A DNA stretch of 64,000 nt from Methanomassiliicoccaceae archaeon UBA72 (GTDB lineage: Archaea; Thermoplasmatota; Thermoplasmata; Methanomassiliicoccales; Methanomethylophilaceae). Location: positions 7,276-71,275 of the forward strand of contig DAVO01000012.1 of NCBI GenBank assembly GCA_002509405.1, in the 5' to 3' direction. Numbering within the stretch: position 1 is the first letter of the stretch; each line of letters begins with the position of its first letter. The notes beneath the pieces are model-generated. The model was not told where the DNA came from, did no database searches, and saw nothing but the letters and a program-made list of their open reading frames with translations. Position numbers and translations under genes: made by a program. Below, piece after piece: positions 1-8,552 of this stretch.

Positions 1-831
1 GGGACCATAAAGCTGCTGAAGCAGGTTAAGCCCAAGGTCGCGCAGTTCGGGCTGTCCGTCTTCCTGTTCCCGCCGCCCCTGAAGGAGCTGGAGGACACCT
101 TCAACGAAGTCGGTTGCCTGGTATGGGAAGACTGTGCCCACGTCCTCGGACTCATCGCAGGCGGACAGTTCCATGATCCCCTGAGAGAAGGCGTGAACTT
201 GATCTCGTCCTCCACGCACAAGACGTTCCCCGGTCCAAACCACGGGTTGCTGCTCGGATCCAATATGACCGAGGAGCAGGAGAAGAAGCTTCAGAAGGCC
301 GTCTTCCCGGGAGTCACATCGAGCCACCACCTCCACGCCATGGCGGCGCTGGCCGTGACGCTGGCCGAGATGGAGGTCTTCGCCAAGGATTATGCCGCGC
401 AGACATGCAAGAACTCCCGCCAGCTGGGCGAGTCGCTTTACGAGCTCGGGATCCCGGTGCTCTGCCCGGACCTGGGATTCACCAGGTCCCATGCCATCGC
501 CGTCGACGTCTCCGAGTTCGGAGGCGGGAAGGAATGCGCACAGCTTCTGGAGGATGCGAACATCATCTGCAACAAGAACATGCTCCCCAGGGATACAAGC
601 TCAGTGCGCCCCTCGGGCCTCAGGCTGGGCGCCCAGGAATTGACCCGTGTCGGCATGAAGGAGAGCGAAATGAAAGAGGTCGCCGAACTCATAGCCCGCG
701 TGGTCAAGAAGAAAGAAGATCCGGCCAAGGTCAAAAAGGACGTCAAGGCGCTGAAGAGGCAGTTCTCGAACATCCAATACTGCTTCAACGCCGGAGAGCC
801 CGCATACGAGTACCGCAAACTCGTACCGTGA
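1..831 (+). CDS. Serine hydroxymethyltransferase-family PLP enzyme, 5' truncated
   Basis: The frame is open from base 1 and gives 276 C-terminal residues; the start lies outside the window. It shows the fold-type I PLP pattern of SHMT: a DCAHVLGLIAGG segment (Asp contacting the pyridine nitrogen, then AH), followed by STHKTFPGPNHG, whose Lys (residue 74 of the fragment) should form the Schiff base. The later FPGVTSSHHLHAMAAL and RPSGLRLGAQELTRVGM segments are also SHMT-like. SHMT interconverts serine and glycine with a pterin C1 carrier (tetrahydromethanopterin in many methanogens). The active-site loop is not the canonical TTTTHKTLRGPRGG, so another PLP activity of the family is possible. 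A stem-loop with a T-run follows the stop. Confidence 0.75.
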   Translation, partial: GTIKLLKQVKPKVAQFGLSVFLFPPPLKELEDTFNEVGCLVWEDCAHVLGLIAGGQFHDPLREGVNLISSSTHKTFPGPNHGLLLGSNMTEEQEKKLQKAVFPGVTSSHHLHAMAALAVTLAEMEVFAKDYAAQTCKNSRQLGESLYELGIPVLCPDLGFTRSHAIAVDVSEFGGGKECAQLLEDANIICNKNMLPRDTSSVRPSGLRLGAQELTRVGMKESEMKEVAELIARVVKKKEDPAKVKKDVKALKRQFSNIQYCFNAGEPAYEYRKLVP

Positions 832-850
832 TCCCTGCACAAATTCCTTA

Positions 851-881
851 CCCGCGCATCGCGCGGGTCTATTCATTTTTT
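851..881 (+). terminator. Stem-loop plus T-run downstream of the SHMT-like gene
   Basis: A perfect 7-bp stem (851-857 with 861-867, three-base loop) is followed by a T-rich stretch to 881. It lies 20 bases after the stop of the SHMT-like gene. Confidence 0.6.
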
Positions 882-937
882 CCGAAATGCTTATGTTAAT
901 GTGAATTATCGACCGCGCATAGCGCGCAGGTCAATCA

Positions 938-944
938 TTTATAG
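938..944 (+). promoter_or_regulatory. TATA box for the small coiled-coil gene
   Basis: TTTATAG lies 32 bases before the ATG at 976, predicting a transcript start near 968. A GC-rich imperfect hairpin (911-932) lies just upstream and repeats the core of the terminator at 851-867. Confidence 0.45.
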
Positions 945-975
945 CTGGAATTCGGTTCTCAACCGGTGAACAGAT

Positions 976-1287
976 ATGGGATTCATGGACAAAGTATCGG
1001 CCGGAATTAAGAACGTTGATAACAAGATAGGATCCGACATCGACGAGAGCAGATATAACTCAAAGATACGCGACCTCCAGAAGGAGATCGACGAAATGAA
1101 GTCGAAGCTCGGCGACAGCGTCTACCAGGCGTTCCTCAAGGGAGAGGCCTTCGACGGCAAGAAATGCTGCGAGAAAATAAAGGCAAAGTATGAGGAGATC
1201 GACGTCACCGAGAAGGAAAAGCAGGAAATGGTCGCCGCAGCAAAGGCCGAACGCGAGAGCAACCGCAGAGAAGCCCAGCAGAAGTAA
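976..1287 (+). CDS. Small coiled-coil protein of unknown function
   Basis: A 103-residue, highly charged protein. It has a short amphipathic start (MGFMDKVSAGIKNVDNKIG), a Lys/Glu-rich helix with heptad-like spacing, two adjacent Cys near residue 63, and an Ala/Glu/Arg-rich tail. There is no signal peptide or membrane segment. The amphipathic N-terminus could contact membranes, but that is speculation. It is monocistronic, with its own TATA box and a terminator hairpin downstream. I do not recognise the family. Confidence 0.75.
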   Translation: MGFMDKVSAGIKNVDNKIGSDIDESRYNSKIRDLQKEIDEMKSKLGDSVYQAFLKGEAFDGKKCCEKIKAKYEEIDVTEKEKQEMVAAAKAERESNRREAQQK

Positions 1288-1302
1288 GGCAGAAACCTCA
1301 GT

Positions 1303-1337
1303 GCTGCCGGGGTTTCCAGGCAGCGCATTCTTTTTTC
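1303..1337 (+). terminator. Stem-loop terminator after the coiled-coil gene
   Basis: Six-bp stem GCTGCC (1303-1308) with GGCAGC (1319-1324), ten-base loop, followed by a T-run at 1329-1337. Confidence 0.55.
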
Positions 1338-1341
1338 TGAT

Positions 1342-1355
1342 TTAGGTATAACTAA
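1342..1355 (+). promoter_or_regulatory. Candidate DtxR-type operator over the dtxR-feoB promoter
   Basis: TTAGGTATAACTAA has TTAG/CTAA inverted arms, like the ends of the DtxR/IdeR iron box (TTAGG...CCTAA), and contains a TATA-like core. It ends 31 bases before the start of the DtxR-family gene, so metal-loaded regulator could block its own promoter. The TTAGG/CCTAA half-site is known for the bacterial family; its use here is inferred. Confidence 0.5.
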
Positions 1356-1386
1356 TTTTATTAACAGGCCGTACATACATAATCTG

Positions 1387-2049
1387 ATGGTGTCCGATAA
1401 CCGTGAAGATTATCTGATCGAGATACTGCGCCTCACGGAAGGCGAAGGCAGGGCGAAGACCAACGATCTAGCCGATAAGCTGGGAGTTTCTCCGGCAAGC
1501 GTATCGGAGATGATAAAGGCCCTTTCCGGCGACGGTTTCGTCACATATACAAAATACCGCGGCGCGGAGCTGACCCCCGAGGGCCTGAGCTATGCCAAAC
1601 AGCTTCGAAAGAAACACCATATAATGGAACGCTTCCTGACGGACGTTCTCGACATGGACAGCGACACGGCTCATGTGGAGGCTCATAAGATGGAGCATGT
1701 CATTTCGGACGATTCTGCGATCAGGATATGCAGGATCATAGGTACTCCCGTGGACGATGACTGCTCCAGCTGCGAATCGCAATGCAGGGCGGCAACGGGC
1801 ATCGGCCGGATAAGCAAGAAATTGAACGAAATGGCGCAGGGAGACCGCGGCCGCATATCGCATCTGAAATGCGAAGATCCTAAGACGGTCAAGAAACTGA
1901 TATCCATGGGATTTGTCCCCGGAAGGGACGTCTGCATCGGAAGCAACGGTTCCAGGTCTGGTCCGAAGGTCGTTACCGTCGGTAACGCGACTTTCGCACT
2001 GGATTCTGAAATGGCGTCGTTCGTTTATGTTGAGCCGAGTGATGATTGA
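1387..2049 (+). CDS. DtxR/MntR-family metal-dependent transcriptional regulator
   Basis: The 220-residue protein has an N-terminal winged helix (about 5-65, with DLADKLGVSPASVSEMI as the HTH). A dimerisation/metal domain follows (about 70-115, KHHIMERFL and a His/Glu-rich helix carrying the metal ligands). The C-terminal FeoA/SH3-like domain (about 150-218) includes ISMGFVPGRDVCI. Between them is an unusual C126-x2-C129-x3-C133 cluster. The family represses iron or manganese uptake genes when loaded with Fe(II) or Mn(II). Its stop overlaps the feoB start by one base (TGATG), so the two are co-transcribed and it most likely controls feoB. Confidence 0.9.
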   Translation: MVSDNREDYLIEILRLTEGEGRAKTNDLADKLGVSPASVSEMIKALSGDGFVTYTKYRGAELTPEGLSYAKQLRKKHHIMERFLTDVLDMDSDTAHVEAHKMEHVISDDSAIRICRIIGTPVDDDCSSCESQCRAATGIGRISKKLNEMAQGDRGRISHLKCEDPKTVKKLISMGFVPGRDVCIGSNGSRSGPKVVTVGNATFALDSEMASFVYVEPSDD

Positions 2050-3974
2050 TGCAGGACGGAATGTTCACCGCGGCCCTTGTCGGGCAACCTAACGTGGGGA
2101 AATCATCGTTGTTCACAAGGCTGACGGGAGTCGGCGTCATATCTTCCAACTATGCAGGCACTACCGTAACATTCGAGGAAGCGGTGGTCACCAGAAAGGG
2201 AAACAAGGTAAGGATATACGATCTGCCGGGGACTTACGGCATGTCCGGGGACTCCGACGACGAAGAGGTCGTGCTCGAGATGGTCCGGGACCCGGACGTC
2301 GATTCCGTCATCGTGGTAGCAGATGCCACCAACCTACAGAGCAGCCTAGTGCTATGTTTCGAGGTCATAGAACTGGGCCTCCCAATGATACTTGCGGTCA
2401 ACAAGGCCGACGAGGCCCGCAAGAAATACGATACGGGCTACAAGGAGCTGGAACGCATCCTGGACGTCCCTGTCATACCGGTATCGGCGAAGACGGCGGA
2501 AGGGGTGGACGAGCTCGCGGACGCTCTCTGTGAAGGACGCGGAAGGAGGTCGACATTCCAGGTTAGGTACGAGCCTCATCTGGAGGGCGCCATCGACAAT
2601 ATCACAGGCCATCTCAAGAAGATAAGATTCGACCAGCGGGGCACGGCCGTAAAACTGATGGAAGGAACAAAGACCTTCATTGAGGGGGTCATGCCCGCGA
2701 CGGCCGAAATCGCCTCCGTCCTCCGCGACAATTTTGAAAGGGAACATCACGAGACATCCGACATCGCGATAGCCAGAGAGAGATATTCGGTTTCGGATGC
2801 CATAGTGAGGAAGGTTCAAACAAGGACACAGACCAAGTTCAGCCGCAAGGACAGGCTTTCAGAGATGATGATCACAACATCAACGGGAATACCGATCCTC
2901 ATTGCCGTAGGATTGATGCTTTTCGTTACGATGATCTTCCTGGGGTCACTGCTTGACGGAGCGGTGAGCTATGTCTATGACACTCTCATAGGCAACACTC
3001 TCGCCGATTTCGGCGCAGACAAAGGCGGAGATATAGGCAGGGCGATCATGCTCGGCATCGACGGGAGCATCAGAGCGATACTCACCCTGGTCATCCCGTA
3101 CATAATGGTGTTCTACATAATACTGGGTATACTGGAGGACACAGGCTATCTGCCCAGGGCCGTGGTGCTTGTCGACAGGACGATGCACCATTTCGGTCTT
3201 CATGGCGGCGCATTCATACCCATGATCGTGGGACTCGGATGCAACGTCCCGGCCATTATGGCCGTACGGACGATACGTTCCCGTCGCGAGAAGCTCATAC
3301 TCACATCCCTGATCGTCATGTGCGTGCCTTGTTCGGCACAGATTGCGATAATCTTCGGGATAGTCGGAAAATATTCCGGATTAATTTACGCATTCGCAAT
3401 ATTGATGGTGCTTCTGGCACTCATGGTGGCCCTGGGGCTTGGACTCAACCGTTTCCTAAAATACGAACCTTCAAATCTGGCGATGGAGATACCCGATCTC
3501 TCCGTGCCTTCTCTAAAGAATGTTCTTTTCAAAACCTGGAACCGCATCAAGGACTTCTTTGTGATAGCTTTTCCGCTCCTTGTTGTAGGAAGCATATTGC
3601 TGGAAATTGCGCTAAGCTACAGCCTCATGGATTTTGTCATCGGGCCACTATCTTTCCTTACGGTCGGGATGCTGGGACTTCCGGCCGCGGTGATACTCGC
3701 GTTCATCGTGGGCGTTCTGAGGAAAGAGATGGCCGTGGGGATGCTTGCGATAATCGCGGCAAGCACAGGAATAATGGAGCTCGCATCGTTCATGGGCCCG
3801 GAGCAGTTCTTCGTTTTCGGGCTCGTCATGGCAATATACTTGCCGTGCCTTGCCACCATAGCCGTGATATGGCGCGAAATCGGATGGAAGGAGACCATTG
3901 CGGTATCGGCACTTTCTATCGGCACCGCCATCGCGATCGGAACGCTGGCGAACTGGATCCTGACGGTCTTCTGA
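2049..3974 (+). CDS. feoB: Ferrous iron transporter FeoB
   Basis: About 641 residues. The N-terminal G domain has G1 GQPNVGKS, G3 DLPG and G4 NKAD. A helical spacer follows, then a polytopic membrane region with two gate segments (GCNVPAIMAVRTI and later LGLPAAVILAFIVGVLRKEMAVGML). FeoB imports Fe(II) across the cytoplasmic membrane and depends on GTP. I chose ATG 2049, which overlaps the dtxR stop, over an in-frame TTG three bases upstream. No separate feoA is present; the FeoA-like fold is fused to the regulator upstream. The gene converges with gltX without a gap. Confidence 0.93.
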   Translation: MQDGMFTAALVGQPNVGKSSLFTRLTGVGVISSNYAGTTVTFEEAVVTRKGNKVRIYDLPGTYGMSGDSDDEEVVLEMVRDPDVDSVIVVADATNLQSSLVLCFEVIELGLPMILAVNKADEARKKYDTGYKELERILDVPVIPVSAKTAEGVDELADALCEGRGRRSTFQVRYEPHLEGAIDNITGHLKKIRFDQRGTAVKLMEGTKTFIEGVMPATAEIASVLRDNFEREHHETSDIAIARERYSVSDAIVRKVQTRTQTKFSRKDRLSEMMITTSTGIPILIAVGLMLFVTMIFLGSLLDGAVSYVYDTLIGNTLADFGADKGGDIGRAIMLGIDGSIRAILTLVIPYIMVFYIILGILEDTGYLPRAVVLVDRTMHHFGLHGGAFIPMIVGLGCNVPAIMAVRTIRSRREKLILTSLIVMCVPCSAQIAIIFGIVGKYSGLIYAFAILMVLLALMVALGLGLNRFLKYEPSNLAMEIPDLSVPSLKNVLFKTWNRIKDFFVIAFPLLVVGSILLEIALSYSLMDFVIGPLSFLTVGMLGLPAAVILAFIVGVLRKEMAVGMLAIIAASTGIMELASFMGPEQFFVFGLVMAIYLPCLATIAVIWREIGWKETIAVSALSIGTAIAIGTLANWILTVF

Positions 3975-5657
3975 TCAGCGGTGCGTAAACACGGCCTCTA
4001 TCTTTTCGGGCGTGACCTTCTCCAGCCTTGCGAAGCCGACCCTCTCGAACTGCACAGTGTCGTTCTTCTCTTTCAGCACCGAGTCTTCGGTAAGTCCTTC
4101 CAGGGTCGTCCCGTCGGGCATGAGCATCGTCGTAGGTATGCTGCCGCGACAGACCCACTGGACAGCGCGGACCCCGGTCTTTAGTATCGACACGTCGTTT
4201 CCGTCGTAAGCGGCCGGCGTTCCGTATCTTATGTTGCACAGGTCCTTCAGCCTTATCTCCCCGACATCGGCGAAGATCTTCGAGTCGTCGGCGGAGATGA
4301 ACACTGTGTTGCTTCCTTCGACGTTGTATTTCCGGGTTCCGCGTTCCGGGTGGTCGGGATGCAGCGGCGCGGAACCGCATATCTTTTCTGTGCCTGATAT
4401 GTCGTACCTCACTGGGTCCTGGACGAAGAAGTATCTGTTCGAAGTCTCGTCGATTATGTCCCGGTTCATGCCATATAGGTTGTCCCAGGAGAACTGTATG
4501 TCCACAGACTTCATGCCGGACTCCACCCAATACCGCCTGATCGCCTCAGGTCTGATCCCTCTCCTCTCCAGAGCCCTAACGGTCCCGGTCCTCACATCGT
4601 CCCAGCCCGAGTACTCCCCGTCGCGGATGCACTGCTTGATGATCGATGTCTTCAGGACAGAGTCGGGTATGTTCACCAGTCCGTAGTGGTAGTAGTAAGG
4701 CTTCTTCCAACCGAAATAGTCGAAGATATATTCCTGTCTGTTCGTGTTGTTCAGATGGTCCTTTCCGCGTATCACGTGGGTCATCCCCATCAGGTGGTCG
4801 TCGATCGCCACCGAGAGGTTCATCATTGGATAGGCGCAGTACTTCTCGCCCAAAACGGGGTGCGGATGATATACGATGCGCAACGCAACGAAATCCCTGA
4901 CCGCGGGGTTGGGATGGTTCAGATCTGTTTTGACGACCGCCACCGCATCCCCTTCGCCGTATCCTCCGGACAGCAGCCTGTCGTATCTCTCGAGCTGCAC
5001 TTCCACCGGAAGCTCCCTGCAGGGGCACGCTTCTCCCTTCTCCTTAAGTCCGCGCCAGTCGTCGCCGTTGCATGTGCAGATGTAGGCCTTCCCCATCTCG
5101 ATGAGCTTTCTGACGTGGTCGTAGTATATCTCGAACCTGTCGGATTGTATGTATGTCTCGTCGATCCTCACGCCGAGCCAATCAAGGTCCTCCGGGATCA
5201 TCCGGTAGGCATCCGGGTCTATCTTCTCCGGGTTGGTGTCCTCCATCCTGAGGATCAGCTTCCCCCCGTATCTCTTTACATACTCGTCGTTTAGGACCGA
5301 GACCCGGGTATGGCCTATATGCAGAGGTCCAGAGGGGCCGGGGGCGATGCGCATAACGATTTTGCCGTCGGCACCTTCCAGCGCCGGAAGCTCGTATTTG
5401 CGTTCTTTCTTCTCTTTCACGAGCATGGAGGAGTCGATCTTCTCAAGCTCGGACGTCTGGCGTTCGAGCCCCATCGCGTTAACCTCGGAGACTATGGAAT
5501 CGACCAGTTCCCCTATCTCTGCCGACCTGGAGCGACATTCCGGAAAACCGCCGAGGATCTTTCCCAGAACGGCCTTCGGGTTCGCCTTCCCTTTGAAAAA
5601 TACTGCGTTCTGAAGCGCGAACTTTTTGATAGTCTCTTCCAGGTTCTCCGGTGTCAT
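3975..5657 (-). CDS. gltX: Glutamyl-tRNA synthetase, archaeal type
   Basis: A 560-residue class I synthetase that charges tRNA-Glu (and tRNA-Gln as Glu in archaea that use the GatDE route). The HIGH-type motif is in PGPSGPLHIGHTR (near residue 104), and a KMSKS-type loop is at VLKTSI (near 334). A helical N-terminal extension and a C-terminal beta-barrel tRNA-binding domain match the archaeal/eukaryotic GlxRS subfamily. The ATG at 5657 (MTPENLEETIKKF) lies about 20-25 bases after a TATA box, so the mRNA is probably leaderless. A longer in-frame extension upstream would cross that TATA box. Confidence 0.93.
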   Translation of the reverse strand: MTPENLEETIKKFALQNAVFFKGKANPKAVLGKILGGFPECRSRSAEIGELVDSIVSEVNAMGLERQTSELEKIDSSMLVKEKKERKYELPALEGADGKIVMRIAPGPSGPLHIGHTRVSVLNDEYVKRYGGKLILRMEDTNPEKIDPDAYRMIPEDLDWLGVRIDETYIQSDRFEIYYDHVRKLIEMGKAYICTCNGDDWRGLKEKGEACPCRELPVEVQLERYDRLLSGGYGEGDAVAVVKTDLNHPNPAVRDFVALRIVYHPHPVLGEKYCAYPMMNLSVAIDDHLMGMTHVIRGKDHLNNTNRQEYIFDYFGWKKPYYYHYGLVNIPDSVLKTSIIKQCIRDGEYSGWDDVRTGTVRALERRGIRPEAIRRYWVESGMKSVDIQFSWDNLYGMNRDIIDETSNRYFFVQDPVRYDISGTEKICGSAPLHPDHPERGTRKYNVEGSNTVFISADDSKIFADVGEIRLKDLCNIRYGTPAAYDGNDVSILKTGVRAVQWVCRGSIPTTMLMPDGTTLEGLTEDSVLKEKNDTVQFERVGFARLEKVTPEKIEAVFTHR

Positions 5658-5676
5658 CGGCCATGAATTCTGATGC

Positions 5677-5685
5677 TTATATAAA
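5677..5685 (-). promoter_or_regulatory. TATA box of gltX
   Basis: TTATATAAA (read on the + strand; near-symmetric) centred about 24 bases before the gltX ATG. It favours the short gltX start. Confidence 0.5.
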
Positions 5686-5707
5686 TCGTTGACCGCTCGG
5701 TCCTCAC

Positions 5708-5717
5708 TTATAATTAA
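5708..5717 (+). promoter_or_regulatory. TATA box of the UbiD-family gene
   Basis: TTATAATTAA lies 24-33 bases before the ATG at 5741, so initiation is predicted at or next to the start codon. It is back-to-back with the gltX promoter. Confidence 0.45.
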
Positions 5718-5740
5718 TACCTCCGAGATAATCTGCATTC

Positions 5741-7009
5741 ATGACAGTCAAAGAATCGCTCACCGGTTCGTTCGAAAAAATAGAGAGGAAGGTGGACCCG
5801 GCCTCCGGAGAGGTGACGGAGATCCTTGCCAAAGAACAGGCGAAGACGTTCTACTTCACGGACCTGAACGGTAGCAAGGCCATCGGCAACCGCTTCTCCA
5901 CCAGAGAGAAGATTGCCGGTGCGCTGGGCATAAAAACGTCGGAGATAGTCGATGCGATGGCGTCCGCTGTAAGCGGCCCCAAACAATACGCCGAGACCAA
6001 GGACCCGGCCTTCAGAGAGGTTTCCGTCAAGGTCGACCTCACGGAAATGCCCATTCCTAAATACTATCCGGAGGACGGCGGATGCTACATATCCGCAGGC
6101 GTCATAGTCGCTGAATGGAATGGGATAAGAAACGTTTCTTTCCATAGGATGATGATAATGGACCGCGACACGATCGCCGTCCGTCTCGTACCCAGGCATC
6201 TTTTCACAATGCACAAGGCTGCAAAAAAAGAAGGAAAGGAGCTTAAGATATCCATCTGCATCGGAGTTCCGGCCGAGGTCCTTCTGGCCGCGGCCACGTC
6301 GATGGACTACGGAACCGACGAGCTCGAGGTGGCCTCCGCTCTGCGCATAAACGCCGGAAAGTCCCATCTGGAGGTCGGCAGGTGCGACAACGGCCTTCTT
6401 GTGCCGGCGGATACCGACTATGTTCTGGAGGGCCGCATAACGCTGGACGAGACGTCGGAAGGTCCGTTCGTGGACATAACCGGAACATACGACATGGTGA
6501 GGCAGCAGCCGATAATCAAGATCGACAAGATCTGGACATGCAGGGACCCGATATTCCATCTTCTGCTTCCGGGAGGATGGGAGCACTTCCTGCTTATGGG
6601 GCTCCCCAGGGAGCCGATGATCCTCAGGACGGTAAGGCAGGCCGTGCCCAGGGTCAAGGCCGTCCGCCTGACCGAAGGAGGTTGCTGCTGGTTCAACGGG
6701 GTCGTGTCGATAGCCAAGAACAAGGAGGGCGACGGTGTCAACGCCATCATGGCCGCATTCACAGGCCATCCCTCGATGAAACAGGTCATCGTCGTCGATG
6801 ACGATATCGACATCTCCGACGACCGGGAGGTCGAATGGGCAGTGGCAACGAGGATGCAGGCAGATAAGATAATAAAGATACCCGGAGCCGCCGGTTCGTC
6901 GCTGGACCCAAGCACCAACGGTACCACGTGGAAGGTCGGCTACGACGCGACTCTTCCGCTGGACGCCGATCCGGCACTTTTCAGGAAGGCGCTTGTGGCC
7001 AGGAACTGA
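5741..7009 (+). CDS. UbiD-family decarboxylase, probable anhydromevalonate phosphate decarboxylase
   Basis: A 422-residue UbiD-fold protein. UbiD enzymes use prenylated FMN to decarboxylate unsaturated acids. The central region (CYISAGVIVAEWNGIRNVSFHRMM, then RHLFTMHKAA and ICIGVPAEVLLAAATSMDYG) matches the prFMN and metal-binding core. Archaea that run the modified mevalonate route use a UbiD enzyme of this length to convert trans-anhydromevalonate 5-phosphate to isopentenyl phosphate. With no menaquinone genes nearby, that role is the most likely but is inferred. The predicted mRNA is leaderless. Confidence 0.8.
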   Translation: MTVKESLTGSFEKIERKVDPASGEVTEILAKEQAKTFYFTDLNGSKAIGNRFSTREKIAGALGIKTSEIVDAMASAVSGPKQYAETKDPAFREVSVKVDLTEMPIPKYYPEDGGCYISAGVIVAEWNGIRNVSFHRMMIMDRDTIAVRLVPRHLFTMHKAAKKEGKELKISICIGVPAEVLLAAATSMDYGTDELEVASALRINAGKSHLEVGRCDNGLLVPADTDYVLEGRITLDETSEGPFVDITGTYDMVRQQPIIKIDKIWTCRDPIFHLLLPGGWEHFLLMGLPREPMILRTVRQAVPRVKAVRLTEGGCCWFNGVVSIAKNKEGDGVNAIMAAFTGHPSMKQVIVVDDDIDISDDREVEWAVATRMQADKIIKIPGAAGSSLDPSTNGTTWKVGYDATLPLDADPALFRKALVARN

Positions 7010-7071
7010 CGTAGGTCTTAAAATAAGCGGAAGCATACCGAAGAGCATATCCCAATGGGAAAGGTGAACAA

Positions 7072-7191
7072 ATGGCAGTAGAAGATATCGGGGAGAAGAA
7101 CAGGAAGCGCAACAACAAGATCATAGGGACTGTGATGTTCCTTGCAGTACTGGCAGTTACGGTTTTCGCGTTCTTCTACTACCCTAACTGA
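7072..7191 (+). CDS. 39-residue single-pass membrane protein
   Basis: This short frame begins MAVEDIGEKNRKRNNK, follows with one hydrophobic helix (about residues 17-35), and ends in TGA. A good ribosome-binding site (AGGTGA, 7062-7067) lies 4 bases upstream. The basic N-terminus suggests the N-terminus stays in the cytoplasm. It could belong to the upstream transcript. It may be a small membrane regulator, or a Sec61-beta-like or transporter-associated peptide, but I cannot assign it. Confidence 0.55.
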   Translation: MAVEDIGEKNRKRNNKIIGTVMFLAVLAVTVFAFFYYPN

Positions 7192-7206
7192 GTAAATAGT
7201 TTAATT

Positions 7207-8511
7207 TCAACTGTGCCAGGGATCGCGACGGACGATCGTTTCCTCGCGTCCCGGCCCTATGCTTACCAGGTCTACGGGGACCTTGAGCCCGTCCTCGATC
7301 AGCGAAATGTAGGACTTCATCCCTTCGGGCAGAGCATCGTAACCGTTCTTGACCACCTCTGCGGTATCATCCCATCCTTCCCAGCCCTTCACAGTCTTGT
7401 ATACGGGCTTTGCAGCCTCGAGTTTGGAAAGCGAGGCGGGGAAGTGCTTTACGATCTTGCCGTCTATCTCGTATGCTGTGCATACCTTGACCTCTTTATA
7501 TCCGCAGAGCACGTCGATCTTGGTTATGGCTATGGAGGTGAAACCGTTGAGTCTTGCAGAGTGCTCCGCCTGCACGAGGTCCAGCCAACCGCACCTGCGT
7601 CCGCGCCCCGTCACGACGCCGAACTCTCCGCCCAGCTTCTGAAGCGCTTCCTCCTCTTCTCCTTCCATTTCGGTCACCATCGGGCCTTCGCCCACGCGCG
7701 TGGTGTAGGCTTTGAGGCACCCGACCACGCTGCCGATCCTCCTGGGAGCGACGCCCGACCCTGTGCAGGCCCCGCCAGCGCATGTCGATGACGACGTAAC
7801 GTACGGGTATGTTCCGTGGTCAATATCCAGCATCGCGCCCTGCGCGCCTTCGAAAACAACCTTTTTGCCGGCATCGAGCGCTTCGTTGATCAGGACGGAG
7901 GTGTCACATACCAGACCGTCGACCATGTCGCGCCATCGCATCATTTTTGCGAAGAGCGATTCGTTGCTGCATTGGCATTTTTCAGCATCCATCATTTCGA
8001 GGAGGTCCTTTTTGTAGGGAATCATGAAAGAGATTTTTTCCTTAAGAAGGTCCTCTTCGTAGAGGTCTCCGACCCTGAAACCGATTCGGGATATCTTATC
8101 CTGGTACGCGGGACCTATGCCTTTTTTCGTAGTCCCGACCGGTTTGTTGCCACGATATTTCTCCTCGGCCCCGTCCAGCTTTTTGTGATAGTTCATGATG
8201 AGGTGCGCGCGGTCAGAGATTTTCAGGTTGGCGATGGTGCCTCCTGCCTCGACGATTCGTTTTATCTCGTCTTCCATCTCTTCCATGTTTATGACCACTC
8301 CGTTACCGATAACGGCGGTCTTGTCAGGCCTCAGGACCCCGGATGGAAGCGCCTGGAGCTTGAAGGTCTTGCCATCGATTATGATGGTGTGGCCGGCGTT
8401 GTTTCCGCCCTGGAATCTGACAACCATCTCAGCGTCCTCCGCCAGATAGTCCGTGATTTTTCCCTTACCCTCGTCTCCCCACTGTGCGCCTATGATTACT
8501 AAACCCGGCAA
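7207..8511 (-). CDS. purA: Adenylosuccinate synthetase
   Basis: A 434-residue GTP-dependent enzyme that joins IMP and aspartate in AMP synthesis. The N-terminal P-loop GAQWGDEGKGK contains the catalytic Asp, and NNAGHT provides the catalytic His. GTKKGIGPAY and a C-terminal TKIDVL guanine-binding motif are also present. It has the full bacterial-type length rather than the shortened form of some archaea. The start is TTG at 8511, five bases after a GGTGAG ribosome-binding site; the nearest upstream ATG runs into a stop after three codons. Confidence 0.95.
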   Translation of the reverse strand: MPGLVIIGAQWGDEGKGKITDYLAEDAEMVVRFQGGNNAGHTIIIDGKTFKLQALPSGVLRPDKTAVIGNGVVINMEEMEDEIKRIVEAGGTIANLKISDRAHLIMNYHKKLDGAEEKYRGNKPVGTTKKGIGPAYQDKISRIGFRVGDLYEEDLLKEKISFMIPYKKDLLEMMDAEKCQCSNESLFAKMMRWRDMVDGLVCDTSVLINEALDAGKKVVFEGAQGAMLDIDHGTYPYVTSSSTCAGGACTGSGVAPRRIGSVVGCLKAYTTRVGEGPMVTEMEGEEEEALQKLGGEFGVVTGRGRRCGWLDLVQAEHSARLNGFTSIAITKIDVLCGYKEVKVCTAYEIDGKIVKHFPASLSKLEAAKPVYKTVKGWEGWDDTAEVVKNGYDALPEGMKSYISLIEDGLKVPVDLVSIGPGREETIVRRDPWHS

Positions 8512-8552
8512 CCTCTCACCAAAGCATCAAGAACGTTCCCCTATAAAATGTC

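Noticed and set aside
5714..7048. 444-codon minus-strand frame antisense to the UbiD-family gene
   Set aside because: It is a shadow frame; the + strand product has family motifs throughout and its own promoter.
7055..7081. Eight-codon frame from ATG 7055 ending in TAG
   Set aside because: It overlaps the ribosome-binding site of the 39-residue membrane protein. A UAG readthrough there would run out of frame with it and gives no sensible protein.
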